The notes below the pieces were generated by a model that was given only the letters and a program-made list of their open reading frames with translations, made no database searches and was not told the DNA's origin. A DNA stretch of 64,000 nucleotides from Rhizobium sp. CSW-27. GTDB taxonomy: Bacteria; Pseudomonadota; Alphaproteobacteria; Rhizobiales; Rhizobiaceae. Where the stretch lies: the NCBI RefSeq assembly GCF_018760785.1, contig NZ_JAHHZO010000014.1, positions 1 through 64,000 of the forward strand. Direction: 5' to 3'. Shown piece after piece: positions 7,656 to 15,777 of this stretch (position 1 is the stretch's first letter; the number at the start of each line of letters is the position of its first letter). A program made the position numbers and the translations under genes.

Positions 7656-8492
7656 TCAGATGATGCCGGCGACGGTGCGTGCCAGCGTATCGAGATAGGC
7701 TTCCGACGAGGGGCCGGTCAGCACGTAATTCGCCTGCAGGCCCTGCCAGGTGACGAGGCCGATATCGTCGCGGATGATCTGGCGCATCTGTGCGTCGGGG
7801 TCCTGTGGCGCGATCAGCTTGGTGAAGGCGATTGCGATCACCTCTCCCTCGGCATTGCGATAGAGAAGCTGACCGACGGGACGGCCACCGGCCGAAAACA
7901 GCCGTGCGCCCATGAATTCCAGGTTCTGCGCCGTCAGGTCCGGAATGCGGAAGGAAACGCCGGTCGTTGCCATCAGCCATTCGACGATATGCGCCGACTC
8001 GTTGGCGGGAATCTCCACCAGATGCCGCGACTGCCGGGAATAGAGGCGATAATAGGAGGCGACATCGTCCAGCCAGGCCTTGGTCGGATCGCCGGCCATG
8101 TCCGCATAGGTCGTCATCTTCGGCCGCTCGGCCGCCATGTAGCCTGCGCCGGCGCCAAGCCCGAACATCAGCAGCGAGGTGACCATGGCCACGCCGAAGC
8201 TCGGCTGCGGACGCCAGGGCACCCGCGCCGGTTCCGGAAGGCTGATGGCGCGGCGCGGCGGCGCGGCGGTCTTGATCGAGCGGACGAGATCCAGAGAGAC
8301 CGGTGCCTTCAGCATGGCCTCGAAGGCATCGCGGCCCAGCCGGTCCGCAGCCTGCAGGCTGTCGCGCAGCGCGCGGGCGGTCATGTCCGTGGCCAGAAGC
8401 GCCTCCACTTCCTGCCGTTCCGTCTCGCTCAGCTCGTTGTCGATAAAGGCGGAAAGCCGCATGTCGAGAGGGGCGTTGCGCAGGCTGTCCAT
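7656..8492 (-). CDS. Transmembrane anti-sigma factor
   Basis: A 278-residue protein with an N-terminal anti-sigma region (RLSAFIDNELSETERQEVEALL, near residues 11-32), one transmembrane helix near 105-125 (FGVAMVTSLLMFGLGAGAGYMAA) and a periplasmic C-terminal domain. The start at 8492 lies 4 nt after the stop of the sigma factor gene, so the two are translationally coupled partners. The zinc-binding HxxxCxxC motif of ZAS anti-sigma factors is absent. The C-terminal domain probably senses an envelope signal that I cannot identify. Confidence 0.88.
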   Translation of the reverse strand: MDSLRNAPLDMRLSAFIDNELSETERQEVEALLATDMTARALRDSLQAADRLGRDAFEAMLKAPVSLDLVRSIKTAAPPRRAISLPEPARVPWRPQPSFGVAMVTSLLMFGLGAGAGYMAAERPKMTTYADMAGDPTKAWLDDVASYYRLYSRQSRHLVEIPANESAHIVEWLMATTGVSFRIPDLTAQNLEFMGARLFSAGGRPVGQLLYRNAEGEVIAIAFTKLIAPQDPDAQMRQIIRDDIGLVTWQGLQANYVLTGPSSEAYLDTLARTVAGII

Positions 8493-8496
8493 CGGC

Positions 8497-8982
8497 TCAG
8501 GCTCTCCGCTCGGTGCTCTGGCTGCCCTGGGTGGCGAGTTCGCGCCGCGCCAGCAGCATGCGCACCGCCACTGCATCCTGTGTGATGCCCATCACGCTCG
8601 CGGCCTCGGCGTAGGTCAGGCCCTCGACGCCACAGAGCAGGAAGACCGGGGCGCTGGTGCGCGACAAGCCCTCCAGCGCCGGCTGTCCCGGCAGGACGCG
8701 GCCCTGCTCCGCCCGGCGGCCACTGTCATCGCGCTCCGCCTGGTTCTTGCGGCGGCGGGTCTCTTCCGTCCACAGTGCGCGCATCAGGGTGAACGCCCAG
8801 TGCAGCAGGGACTGGCCGGGCTTCAGCTGTCCCAGCTTTTCGACCGCTGCCTCGCAGGTTCGAACCACCAGCGGGTCAACGCGGGTCGTATCGCGCGCCA
8901 GAACGGTGGCAAAGCGGCGGAGCTGGGGCAGAAGCCCCACGAGTTCGCGTCGGATATCGGTCTGCGCAGGCATTTCGTTCAT
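8497..8982 (-). CDS. ECF-type RNA polymerase sigma factor
   Basis: A 161-residue ECF sigma factor. Region 2 is near residues 10-65 and region 4 near 105-155, where GLTYAEAASVMGITQDAVAVRMLLARREL is the helix-turn-helix that reads the -35 element. The start MNEMPAQTD is chosen because the upstream 15 codons lack family similarity. It is the first gene of a two-gene unit with its anti-sigma factor. No strong GGAAC-type -35 element stands out in the 88-nt upstream gap, so autoregulation is not evident. Confidence 0.88.
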   Translation of the reverse strand: MNEMPAQTDIRRELVGLLPQLRRFATVLARDTTRVDPLVVRTCEAAVEKLGQLKPGQSLLHWAFTLMRALWTEETRRRKNQAERDDSGRRAEQGRVLPGQPALEGLSRTSAPVFLLCGVEGLTYAEAASVMGITQDAVAVRMLLARRELATQGSQSTERRA

Positions 8983-9070
8983 GAGAACAGTGCAACGTCC
9001 CTGGTGGTGATTCTTGGCGCGAATCAATCAGATCCGCAAATACATCAGGTGGGGCTTTCCTCAGGCTGGC

Positions 9071-10036
9071 TCAGAATTGTGCCGCAATTGAGGGACGTTG
9101 CGCAAGTCCCGCTTCCGATCCGTATAATAACCGCCTTTGTTCGAGCGCAATGGCATCGGCCTCAGCCGTCAGGCCGTAGCGTTCGCACATCAGGTTCCAG
9201 GCGCCGGGCTCGCCGGAGAGCGAAAACAGGTTGTAGGCGGCAGGCGGCTTGTGGCCGCCGGGCCCCTGCGAGGCGGAGGCAATGCCCACCACCGGCACGT
9301 CGCCGTGATGCGTCCTCAGCTGATAGAGCGTGTTGAGATGGGTGTGGCCGTGCAGCACGAGTTCGGCACCGCCCAGCGACAGAGCCGCTGTGAAGCGGCG
9401 GATGCCGATCATCCGCTTGTGCGAGGGGGCGGCACCCCGGATTGGCGGATGGTGGATCAGCACGACCCGAAACAGGCCCTCGTCCTTCGCCCGTTTGAGC
9501 AGGTTGGCCGTTTCGCGGGCCTGCCGGGCGCTGAAATAGCCGCCGGCGGAAAAGGGTGGCGTGGCGTTGGAGGTGGAGCAGCCGATGATGGCGACCGGTC
9601 CGCGCCGGCGATAGGTGGGGAAGACGTGCTCCTCGTCCGGCCAGTCCTCCGGGCTCTCGTCGCCGGCAATGAACGGATACCACTGGCGCACCGAACGGTC
9701 GTGCGCGCCGGGCACATAGGCATCGTGGTTGCCGGGCACCAGCGTCGTTTCGCGAGGGTCGCCGACGCTGTCCAGCCATTCGCCCGCCAGCCTGATTTCG
9801 ATGGAGGTCGCAAGATTGACCAGATCGCCGGTGATCATCAGGTGGTCGGGCTGGCGCTGGCGCATGTCGCTCAGCAGAAGATCCAGCGTGTTGACCAGAA
9901 GATGCTTGCGGCGGTTGCGATGCCAGTTCACAAAGCCGGTGATGCGCTTCGAAGCCAGTTCGCGCAGCGTGAGGCGGGGAAGCGGCCCCAGATGGATGTC
10001 GGAAATATGCGCAAACGTGAACATGCTTCGAGACAT
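9071..10036 (-). CDS. Calcineurin-like metallophosphoesterase
   Basis: A 321-residue dinuclear metallophosphoesterase with the full motif set: HISDIHLGP, GDLVN, GNHDAY, IHHPPI and LHGHTHLN. Members act on cyclic nucleotides, nucleotide diphosphates or phospholipid-linked substrates; the substrate here is not evident. The start is either ATG 10036 (MSRSMFTF) or ATG 10024 (MFTFAHISD). It is divergent from a Nudix gene with under 50 nt between them, so both promoters are packed tightly. Confidence 0.88.
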   Translation of the reverse strand: MSRSMFTFAHISDIHLGPLPRLTLRELASKRITGFVNWHRNRRKHLLVNTLDLLLSDMRQRQPDHLMITGDLVNLATSIEIRLAGEWLDSVGDPRETTLVPGNHDAYVPGAHDRSVRQWYPFIAGDESPEDWPDEEHVFPTYRRRGPVAIIGCSTSNATPPFSAGGYFSARQARETANLLKRAKDEGLFRVVLIHHPPIRGAAPSHKRMIGIRRFTAALSLGGAELVLHGHTHLNTLYQLRTHHGDVPVVGIASASQGPGGHKPPAAYNLFSLSGEPGAWNLMCERYGLTAEADAIALEQRRLLYGSEAGLAQRPSIAAQF

Positions 10037-10083
10037 AGAGCCAAGATGCCCCGCGGGCAAGGCGGATTGCCGGAGGCTGGCCG

Positions 10084-10605
10084 ATGATGGGCGGAAACCG
10101 CGCGGCAAGACCTGCCGGCGAGGACAGGGGCATTCCCGAAATCGCCGGTTTTCCCACCCGCGCCATCGTGTTTCTCATGCACAAGGTGTTCGCCGTCACC
10201 CGCGGCATGACGCTTGGCGTGCGGGCGGCCTGCTTTGACGAGGAGGGTCGCATCTTCCTGGTGCGCCATTCCTATGTGCCCGGCTGGTACATGCCGGGCG
10301 GCGGCGTGGAGCGTGGCGAAACCGTGCCGGCAGCGCTTGTCAAGGAACTGCGGGAGGAGGGCAACCTGGAAATCGTCGGCGAGCCGGAACTCTTCCACGT
10401 CTACCGCAACCTCAATGCCAGCCCGCGCGACCATGTGGTGTTCTACCGCGCCACCGTGCGCCAGACGGCGCCCCGCCTGCCGGACCGGGAGATCGTCGAA
10501 AGCGGCTTCTTCGCGCTCGACGCCCTGCCGGAGGCGGTCACGACCGCGACGCTCAGGCGTCTGGCCGAACTTTCCGGCGAAGCGGAGAAGCCGGCCAACT
10601 GGTGA
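10084..10605 (+). CDS. Nudix hydrolase
   Basis: A 173-residue Nudix protein. The Nudix box is GGGVERGETVPAALVKELREEGNLEI, which keeps the catalytic Glu residues in ELREEGN. The N-terminal 45 residues (GFPTRAIVFLMHKVFAVTRGMTLGVRAA) form a helix before the fold. Substrate unknown. The first codons are uncertain because several Met codons are available. Confidence 0.87.
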   Translation: MMGGNRAARPAGEDRGIPEIAGFPTRAIVFLMHKVFAVTRGMTLGVRAACFDEEGRIFLVRHSYVPGWYMPGGGVERGETVPAALVKELREEGNLEIVGEPELFHVYRNLNASPRDHVVFYRATVRQTAPRLPDREIVESGFFALDALPEAVTTATLRRLAELSGEAEKPANW

Positions 10606-10614
10606 ACGTACCGA

Positions 10615-11610
10615 TTACCCGGTGATGCCCGGCTGGTCGCGTCCATGCGGGGCCGCAAGGTCGAGCTCCGGCCCCAGCGGCACGATGCCGGTCGGATTGA
10701 TGGTCTTGTGGCTGCGGTAGTAGTGTTCCTTGATGTGCCGCAGGTTCACCGTCTCCGCCACGCCCGGCACCTGATAGAGATCGCGCAGATAGGCCGAGAG
10801 GTTCGGGTAGTCGGCGATGCGACGAATGTTGCACTTGAAGTGGCCGACATAGACCGCATCGAAGCGTATAAGCGTGGTGAACAGGCGCCAGTCCGCCTCG
10901 GTCAGGCGGTTGCCGGCGAGATAGCGCTGCCGGCCGAGGCGCTCTTCCAACTCGTCCAGCATGCCAAACAGCCGCGTGACGCTTTCGCCATAGGCTGCCT
11001 GCGTGGTGGCAAAGCCCGCCTTGTAGACGCCGTTGTTCACCGTGTCATAGACCCGCTCGTTGATCCGGTCGATCTCGGCGATGAGGTCCGGCGGGCAGAA
11101 GTCGTCGGTGGAGCCGGTCAGGGCGTCGAAGGCGCCGTTGAACATGCGGATGATGTCTGCCGACTCGTTGGAGACGATGGTATTCTCGCGTTTGTCCCAG
11201 AGGACCGGCACCGTGACGCGACCGCTATAGTGCGGATCCGCCTTCACATAGACCTGCCAGAGCGTCGAGGCGCCGAACAGGTGATCCGGCGTCGCATCTT
11301 GATCATCCTGGGGCCGGAACTCCCAGCCGTTTTCCGCCATCAGCGGATGGACGATCGAGAGGCCGATCAGGTGCTCGAGCCTCTTCAGCTTGCGGAAGAT
11401 CAGCGTGCGATGCGCCCACGGACAGGCGAGCGAGACATAGAGATGATAGCGCCCGGCCTCGGCCCTGAAGCCCGCGCGTCCGCCCGGTCCGGCCGAGCCA
11501 TCGGCCGTCACCCAGTTGCGGAACTGCGATTCGGACCGCTTGAAATGGCCGCCTGTCGATTTCGTGTCGTACCAGACGTCCTGCCAGACGCCATCCACCA
11601 GCCTGCCCAT
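10615..11610 (-). CDS. Glutathionyl-hydroquinone reductase (omega-like GST)
   Basis: A 331-residue glutathione S-transferase of the Xi class (YqjG/ECM4/PcpF type), which reduces glutathionyl-hydroquinones using glutathione. The catalytic Cys is in SLACPWAHRTLI near residue 62; this CPWAH motif and the length of about 330 residues distinguish it from ordinary GSTs. The N-terminal WVTADG and C-terminal GIVPLGPELDL segments are typical. It stands alone. Confidence 0.93.
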   Translation of the reverse strand: MGRLVDGVWQDVWYDTKSTGGHFKRSESQFRNWVTADGSAGPGGRAGFRAEAGRYHLYVSLACPWAHRTLIFRKLKRLEHLIGLSIVHPLMAENGWEFRPQDDQDATPDHLFGASTLWQVYVKADPHYSGRVTVPVLWDKRENTIVSNESADIIRMFNGAFDALTGSTDDFCPPDLIAEIDRINERVYDTVNNGVYKAGFATTQAAYGESVTRLFGMLDELEERLGRQRYLAGNRLTEADWRLFTTLIRFDAVYVGHFKCNIRRIADYPNLSAYLRDLYQVPGVAETVNLRHIKEHYYRSHKTINPTGIVPLGPELDLAAPHGRDQPGITG

Positions 11611-11875
11611 GGCATTTCCTTCCAGGTTTTTCTCTGCTTGCCGGCTAATCTGGCAGTCCCGACGGAGAATTTCGACCCCTTGCGCGGTAGACAGTGTGTT
11701 TTCGATGGACGAGGCCGGGTTTTGTTGCTAGTGGCAAAATCAATTGAGGAACAGCAAGACATGATCGAAACCCGGACCCTTCGACGACGCTGATCGAGCC
11801 TGACACGGTGCCCGAACCTATGGTGGGTGCCGCGCCGAACCGTTGTCCTGTCCGCTTATCTGGTTTCAGCTCCTC
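11611..11875. other. Divergent intergenic region
   Basis: The 265-nt gap between the glutathionyl-hydroquinone reductase and GNAT genes, which are transcribed apart. I see no gene or clear operator; a region near 11670-11760 is richer in A/T than its surroundings and probably contains the promoters. Confidence 0.4.
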
Positions 11876-12409
11876 ATGCACAGCCACGAACTCGTCTATC
11901 TTACCGAGGATGCGTCGCACGACGCCATCATCGAGATCATCAATGCCGAGGCCTTCGGTCCCGGCCGGTTTGTCAAGTCATCCGCCCGCATTCGCGAGCA
12001 GGGGCCGCATGACCGTTCGCTGTCCTTCATCTGTGCCGATCGCGGCGAAACCATTGCATCTGTGCGCATGACGCCCGTGCGGGCCGGTCATGTGGACGGC
12101 CATCTGCTGGGGCCGCTGGCCGTTCGACCGAGCCACAAGAACCGGGGCATCGGCCGCGAACTGGTGCGGATTGCCATCGAGGCGGCGCGGCGGAAGGGAT
12201 CCGAGGCCGTCATTCTGGTGGGGGACCCGCCCTATTACATGCCGCTCGGCTTCGAGAAGGTGGCCTATGGCGCGCTGATCTTCCCCGGCCCGGTCGATCC
12301 CGGCCGCGTGCTGGTGGTGCCGCTCGCTGAAGGCGTGCATGCGCGGCTGAAGGGTGTGATCGGCTGGCAGGACTGGCAGCCGCAGGCACTGGCTGCCGCC
12401 GCCGAATAG
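11876..12409 (+). CDS. GNAT-family N-acetyltransferase (YhbS-like)
   Basis: A 177-residue acetyltransferase. The acetyl-CoA loop is LGPLAVRPSHKNRGIGRELVRIAIE (residues about 75-100) and the C-terminal VILVGDPPYYMPLGFEKV is typical of the YhbS subgroup. The start MHSHELVYLT is chosen because the 11 earlier codons have no similarity. The substrate is unknown. Confidence 0.87.
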   Translation: MHSHELVYLTEDASHDAIIEIINAEAFGPGRFVKSSARIREQGPHDRSLSFICADRGETIASVRMTPVRAGHVDGHLLGPLAVRPSHKNRGIGRELVRIAIEAARRKGSEAVILVGDPPYYMPLGFEKVAYGALIFPGPVDPGRVLVVPLAEGVHARLKGVIGWQDWQPQALAAAAE

Positions 12410-12415
12410 GGCGCC

Positions 12416-13141
12416 TCAGTCCTTCGTCCATTCCATCAGATGCGCATAAGGTACGCGGTTATAGGCCGCGCGCGCTTCCGCCGGGCCGCCGATCGCCGGC
12501 GGCTCGTCAAAGCGCCGGAGCCTCAGACCGCAGGCGAGAAGCAGCGTCATGTAGCGGCTCAATGGCCTGTGGTGGTTGAGGATGCGGATGCCGCGCCAGG
12601 CCTGCCAGTCGGCATGCTCCTCCAGATAGGTATCGACCTGAACGAAGCGCTTGGCACCGGTCTCGTCCTTCACCCAGGCGGTGCCGCCCGATGCGGTGAT
12701 GAACGGGTTGAGATTGGCGATCAGCAGCGTGCCGCCCGGTGCCGTCACGCGGGCCATTTCCGCAATGGCGCGTTCGATGTCGGGAATGTCGATCAGCGTC
12801 AGATAGCTGACGGTCAGATCGAAGCGGCCATCCGCGAAGGGCAGGTCTTCCGCCGAGGCGACGCGGTAGCTGCCGGCCGGGTCTTTTGCGCGGGCTGCGG
12901 CAATCAGCGGTTCGGTCGGGTCGATGCCCGTGATGTCGGCAATGCCGTGGCGCTGTCTGAGGCGCCGGCAGAACCGGCCTTCGCCGCAGCCGACATCGAG
13001 CGCCGATCTGAAGGGGCGTTCCGCAAGCCAGGCATCGATCACCGGGTCCAGCACGAACTGCCGCGTGAAGTCGCCGTTCTCTCCCTGTGACTCGATCCAG
13101 GCAGGGGCGGAGGTGTTCCAGCCATTGTCAGCGTTCATCAT
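12416..13141 (-). CDS. Class I SAM-dependent methyltransferase
   Basis: A 241-residue methyltransferase (Methyltransf_11 type). SAM motif I is SALDVGCGEGRFCRRL near residue 45; motif with acidic ligand is ITGIDPTEPLI. The start ATG-ATG at 13141/13138 has a good AAGGAG ribosome site. It overlaps the upstream GNAT gene by a few nt, so the two probably form an operon. Substrate not predictable. Confidence 0.87.
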   Translation of the reverse strand: MMNADNGWNTSAPAWIESQGENGDFTRQFVLDPVIDAWLAERPFRSALDVGCGEGRFCRRLRQRHGIADITGIDPTEPLIAAARAKDPAGSYRVASAEDLPFADGRFDLTVSYLTLIDIPDIERAIAEMARVTAPGGTLLIANLNPFITASGGTAWVKDETGAKRFVQVDTYLEEHADWQAWRGIRILNHHRPLSRYMTLLLACGLRLRRFDEPPAIGGPAEARAAYNRVPYAHLMEWTKD

Positions 13142-13574
13142 CTTCTCCTTGCGTCTCGAAGCACTTGCTGAGCCAGGTGATCGACATGCCGCCATGGAGC
13201 GGTCCATGCTCACCGATCACCGAATAGCCGCAGCCGAGATAGGTCTGTCGCGCCTTGGGGTTCATCGTGTCGAGATAGGCGCCGATGCAGCCGCGACGAC
13301 GTGCCTCCTGTTCGGCAAGCGCCAGCAGTTGCGGGCCAAGGCCTTCGCCGCGGGCGCTTTCGGGAACGAACAGCAGCCGCACGTAGAGCCAGCCGCGTGC
13401 CGTATAGCCGACCAGCCCGCCCTCGACCTTGCCCTCGGCATCGCGCAGCAGGATCGAAAGATCGCGCTTGTCGCTCTTGCCGAAGGTTTCGATGTTATAG
13501 GCGACGAGCGGTGCCTCGACGGCCTTTTCGTCCTCGGGAGAGATGGTGTCGGTCACGGTCAGTTCGTAGCGCAT
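13128..13574 (-). CDS. GNAT-family N-acetyltransferase
   Basis: A 148-residue acetyltransferase with the acetyl-CoA loop VPESARGEGLGPQLLALAEQEARRRG and the family sequence YLDTMNPKARQTYLGCGY. Its 3' end overlaps the methyltransferase start by 14 nt, which implies coupling. The start at 13574 (MRYELTVTDT) fits the usual beginning of this subgroup; the longer frame adds 31 unrelated codons. Confidence 0.85.
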   Translation of the reverse strand: MRYELTVTDTISPEDEKAVEAPLVAYNIETFGKSDKRDLSILLRDAEGKVEGGLVGYTARGWLYVRLLFVPESARGEGLGPQLLALAEQEARRRGCIGAYLDTMNPKARQTYLGCGYSVIGEHGPLHGGMSITWLSKCFETQGEDDER

Positions 13575-13699
13575 GCCTGCCTCCTGTGCTCCGTCACGGC
13601 CTCTATCAGAGGAGGCCGCGATTGGCGAGCAGGGTGGGGCAGCGGCTACGGGACGCGTAAAGCCCACCGCGGGGCGGAGCGGTTCTCACCCGCAGTGCT

Positions 13700-15766
13700 T
13701 CAGCGTCCCTCGCGCCACCACATGGCCGAAATGGCGGCAAGAAGGGCAGCAAGCCCCGCGAAGCCGGCAAACAGCGGCAGGGTATCGATGCCCTTCAGCA
13801 CCGTTTCGTCCGTCATGCGGATGACCATGCGGCTGGAGTCGTTGATGCGCACCTCGCCGCGCACCGGCAGAAGATCCGGCAGACGGATGGCATTGCCGCT
13901 TTCCACGCGGGCAACCAGCCCCCGGGTCCTGGCCGCATAGGGGGCAAGCGTGGCGGTGGTGGAAATCATCGCCTTGAACTCCGGCGCATCCACCGCCCCG
14001 ATGTGCACCAGCGTCGAAAACTGGCCGTTGCGCACCTCGAAAAGGCCGGTTTCGTCCATCCGCTGTTCGATGCGGTAGAGGCCGGGGCCGGCAGCGGTGA
14101 AGGGCACCTGTTCGGTGCGGCCGGAGGGATAGCGGATGGTGGCGGGGCCGGGGTCGTCGCCGATGGTCTGGCGTGTCGCCTCGAGTGTGCGGCCGACGGC
14201 GCGCGCCGTCAGCGCCTCTTCCTCCAGTTCGGGCTCCTTCATCAGCCAGTGGGCGATGCGGCGATAGAGCGCCACATGCGGGCCGCCGCCTTCGAAGCCA
14301 CGCGCCCAGAGCCAGCCCTGGTCGGAGAGGAACATGGCGACGCGGCCCTGACCCTGCCGGTTGAGGATCAGCAGCGGCCGCCCGCCATCGCCCTGCATCA
14401 CGGTTTCGCCGCGGGCGGGGCCGACATCGATGGTGCGGAACCAGCGGCCCCAGGCCGGCGGTTCGTTGCCCGAACCGTCGAGACCGCGGGTGACGGGGTG
14501 CTTCCTGCCGAGTTCGGAGAGGCGAGGGAAGAAGCCGGCCTGATGCACGTCGCCCGTGGGGGCGGCCGGCAGCACGGTGGAGAGCGGCGTCGAGGCAATG
14601 GAATCGGGCCCGGCATGCTCGGGGCCGGCTGCAATCAGCAGCGCACCGCCATTTTCAACATACTGCGCGATATAGTCGTAATAGAGAATCGGCAGCACGC
14701 CGCGATGCTGGTAACGGTCGAAGATGATCAGGTCGAAATCGTTGATCTTCTCGACGAACAGTTCGCGGGTGGGAAAGGCGATCAGCGACAATTCGTTGAT
14801 CGGCGTGCCGTCCTGCTTTTCCGGCGGGCGCAGAATGGTGAAGTGGACGAGATCCACCGAGGCATCGGATTTGAGAAGATTGCGCCAGGCGCGCTCGCCC
14901 GCATGCGGTTCGCCCGACACCAGCAGCACGCGCAGGTTCTGGCGGATGCCGTCGATGATGTGAACGGCGCGGTTGTTGGCGGTCGTGACTTCGCCCGGCA
15001 GTTCCGCCACCGAAAATTCCATGATGTTGTTGCCGCCGCGCGGCACGGTGAAGCGGAAGGGCGTCGGCGCGCCGGGTGTCGCCTGCAGGGTGGCGATCAC
15101 TTCCCCATTCATGCGCACCGTCACGGTTGCAGCGCCGCCCGGGGCGCGGCCATCGTCGAACACGCGCAGCGTCATGTCCTGTTCCTCGCCGACGATGCCG
15201 AAGCGGGGCGCTCGCACCACCTCCACCCGCCGGTCGAATTCATCGGCGCGCCCGGTGATCAGGCCATGGATCGGCGCGTTGAAGCCAAGCTCGTGGTTGA
15301 TGCCCGGCAGGTCGTGGATCTGGCCGTCGGTGATGAAGATGGCCGCGCCGATACGGCTCGGCGGCACGTCGGAAATCGCCGAGGTGAGGGCGGAAAACAG
15401 CCGCGTCGCCGGCGTGTCCGAAACGGGATCGTTCTCCACCTCGACGATGCGCGGTTCGATGCGCGGAAACCGGCCGAGGCGTTCGCGCAGGTCGGCGAGT
15501 GCCGCGTCGGTCTGGGCCCGTCGTTCGGCCGTATCCTGGCTCTGCGAGCGATCGACGATCACCGGAACGATGGTGGCAAGCGGTTCGCGCTCTTCCTGCG
15601 TCAGCGTGGGGTTGGAAAGTGCCAGCAGCAGGGCGGCAAGCGCCAGCGCCCGAAGCGTGGCGCCGCGCAAGCCCCGCCAAAGGGAAAGGGCCACCAGCAG
15701 CACGGCCACGAGACCAAGCGCCGCCAGCAGCGGCCAGGGCAGGAAGGGAGCGAACTGGATATCCAT
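13700..15766 (-). CDS. VWA-like membrane protein, last gene of the MoxR operon
   Basis: A 688-residue inner-membrane protein with two N-terminal helices (about 8-30 and 36-52), a large periplasmic part and one C-terminal helix (about 663-683). A von Willebrand A-type MIDAS sequence DRSQS is at residues 72-76, and a glutamine-amidotransferase-like Rossmann region (about 290-480, with DLIIFDRYQHRGVLP) follows. It is the fourth gene of the MoxR operon, 11 nt after the DUF4159 gene. Its function is unknown; the operon type has been linked to metal insertion and complex assembly in other bacteria. Confidence 0.8.
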   Translation of the reverse strand: MDIQFAPFLPWPLLAALGLVAVLLVALSLWRGLRGATLRALALAALLLALSNPTLTQEEREPLATIVPVIVDRSQSQDTAERRAQTDAALADLRERLGRFPRIEPRIVEVENDPVSDTPATRLFSALTSAISDVPPSRIGAAIFITDGQIHDLPGINHELGFNAPIHGLITGRADEFDRRVEVVRAPRFGIVGEEQDMTLRVFDDGRAPGGAATVTVRMNGEVIATLQATPGAPTPFRFTVPRGGNNIMEFSVAELPGEVTTANNRAVHIIDGIRQNLRVLLVSGEPHAGERAWRNLLKSDASVDLVHFTILRPPEKQDGTPINELSLIAFPTRELFVEKINDFDLIIFDRYQHRGVLPILYYDYIAQYVENGGALLIAAGPEHAGPDSIASTPLSTVLPAAPTGDVHQAGFFPRLSELGRKHPVTRGLDGSGNEPPAWGRWFRTIDVGPARGETVMQGDGGRPLLILNRQGQGRVAMFLSDQGWLWARGFEGGGPHVALYRRIAHWLMKEPELEEEALTARAVGRTLEATRQTIGDDPGPATIRYPSGRTEQVPFTAAGPGLYRIEQRMDETGLFEVRNGQFSTLVHIGAVDAPEFKAMISTTATLAPYAARTRGLVARVESGNAIRLPDLLPVRGEVRINDSSRMVIRMTDETVLKGIDTLPLFAGFAGLAALLAAISAMWWREGR

Positions 15767-15777
15767 CGGCCGCGCTC

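Noticed and set aside
8983..9070. GGAA-type ECF promoter before the sigma factor gene
   Set aside because: A GGAAA element occurs, but the spacing and -10 match are not convincing enough to call a target promoter.
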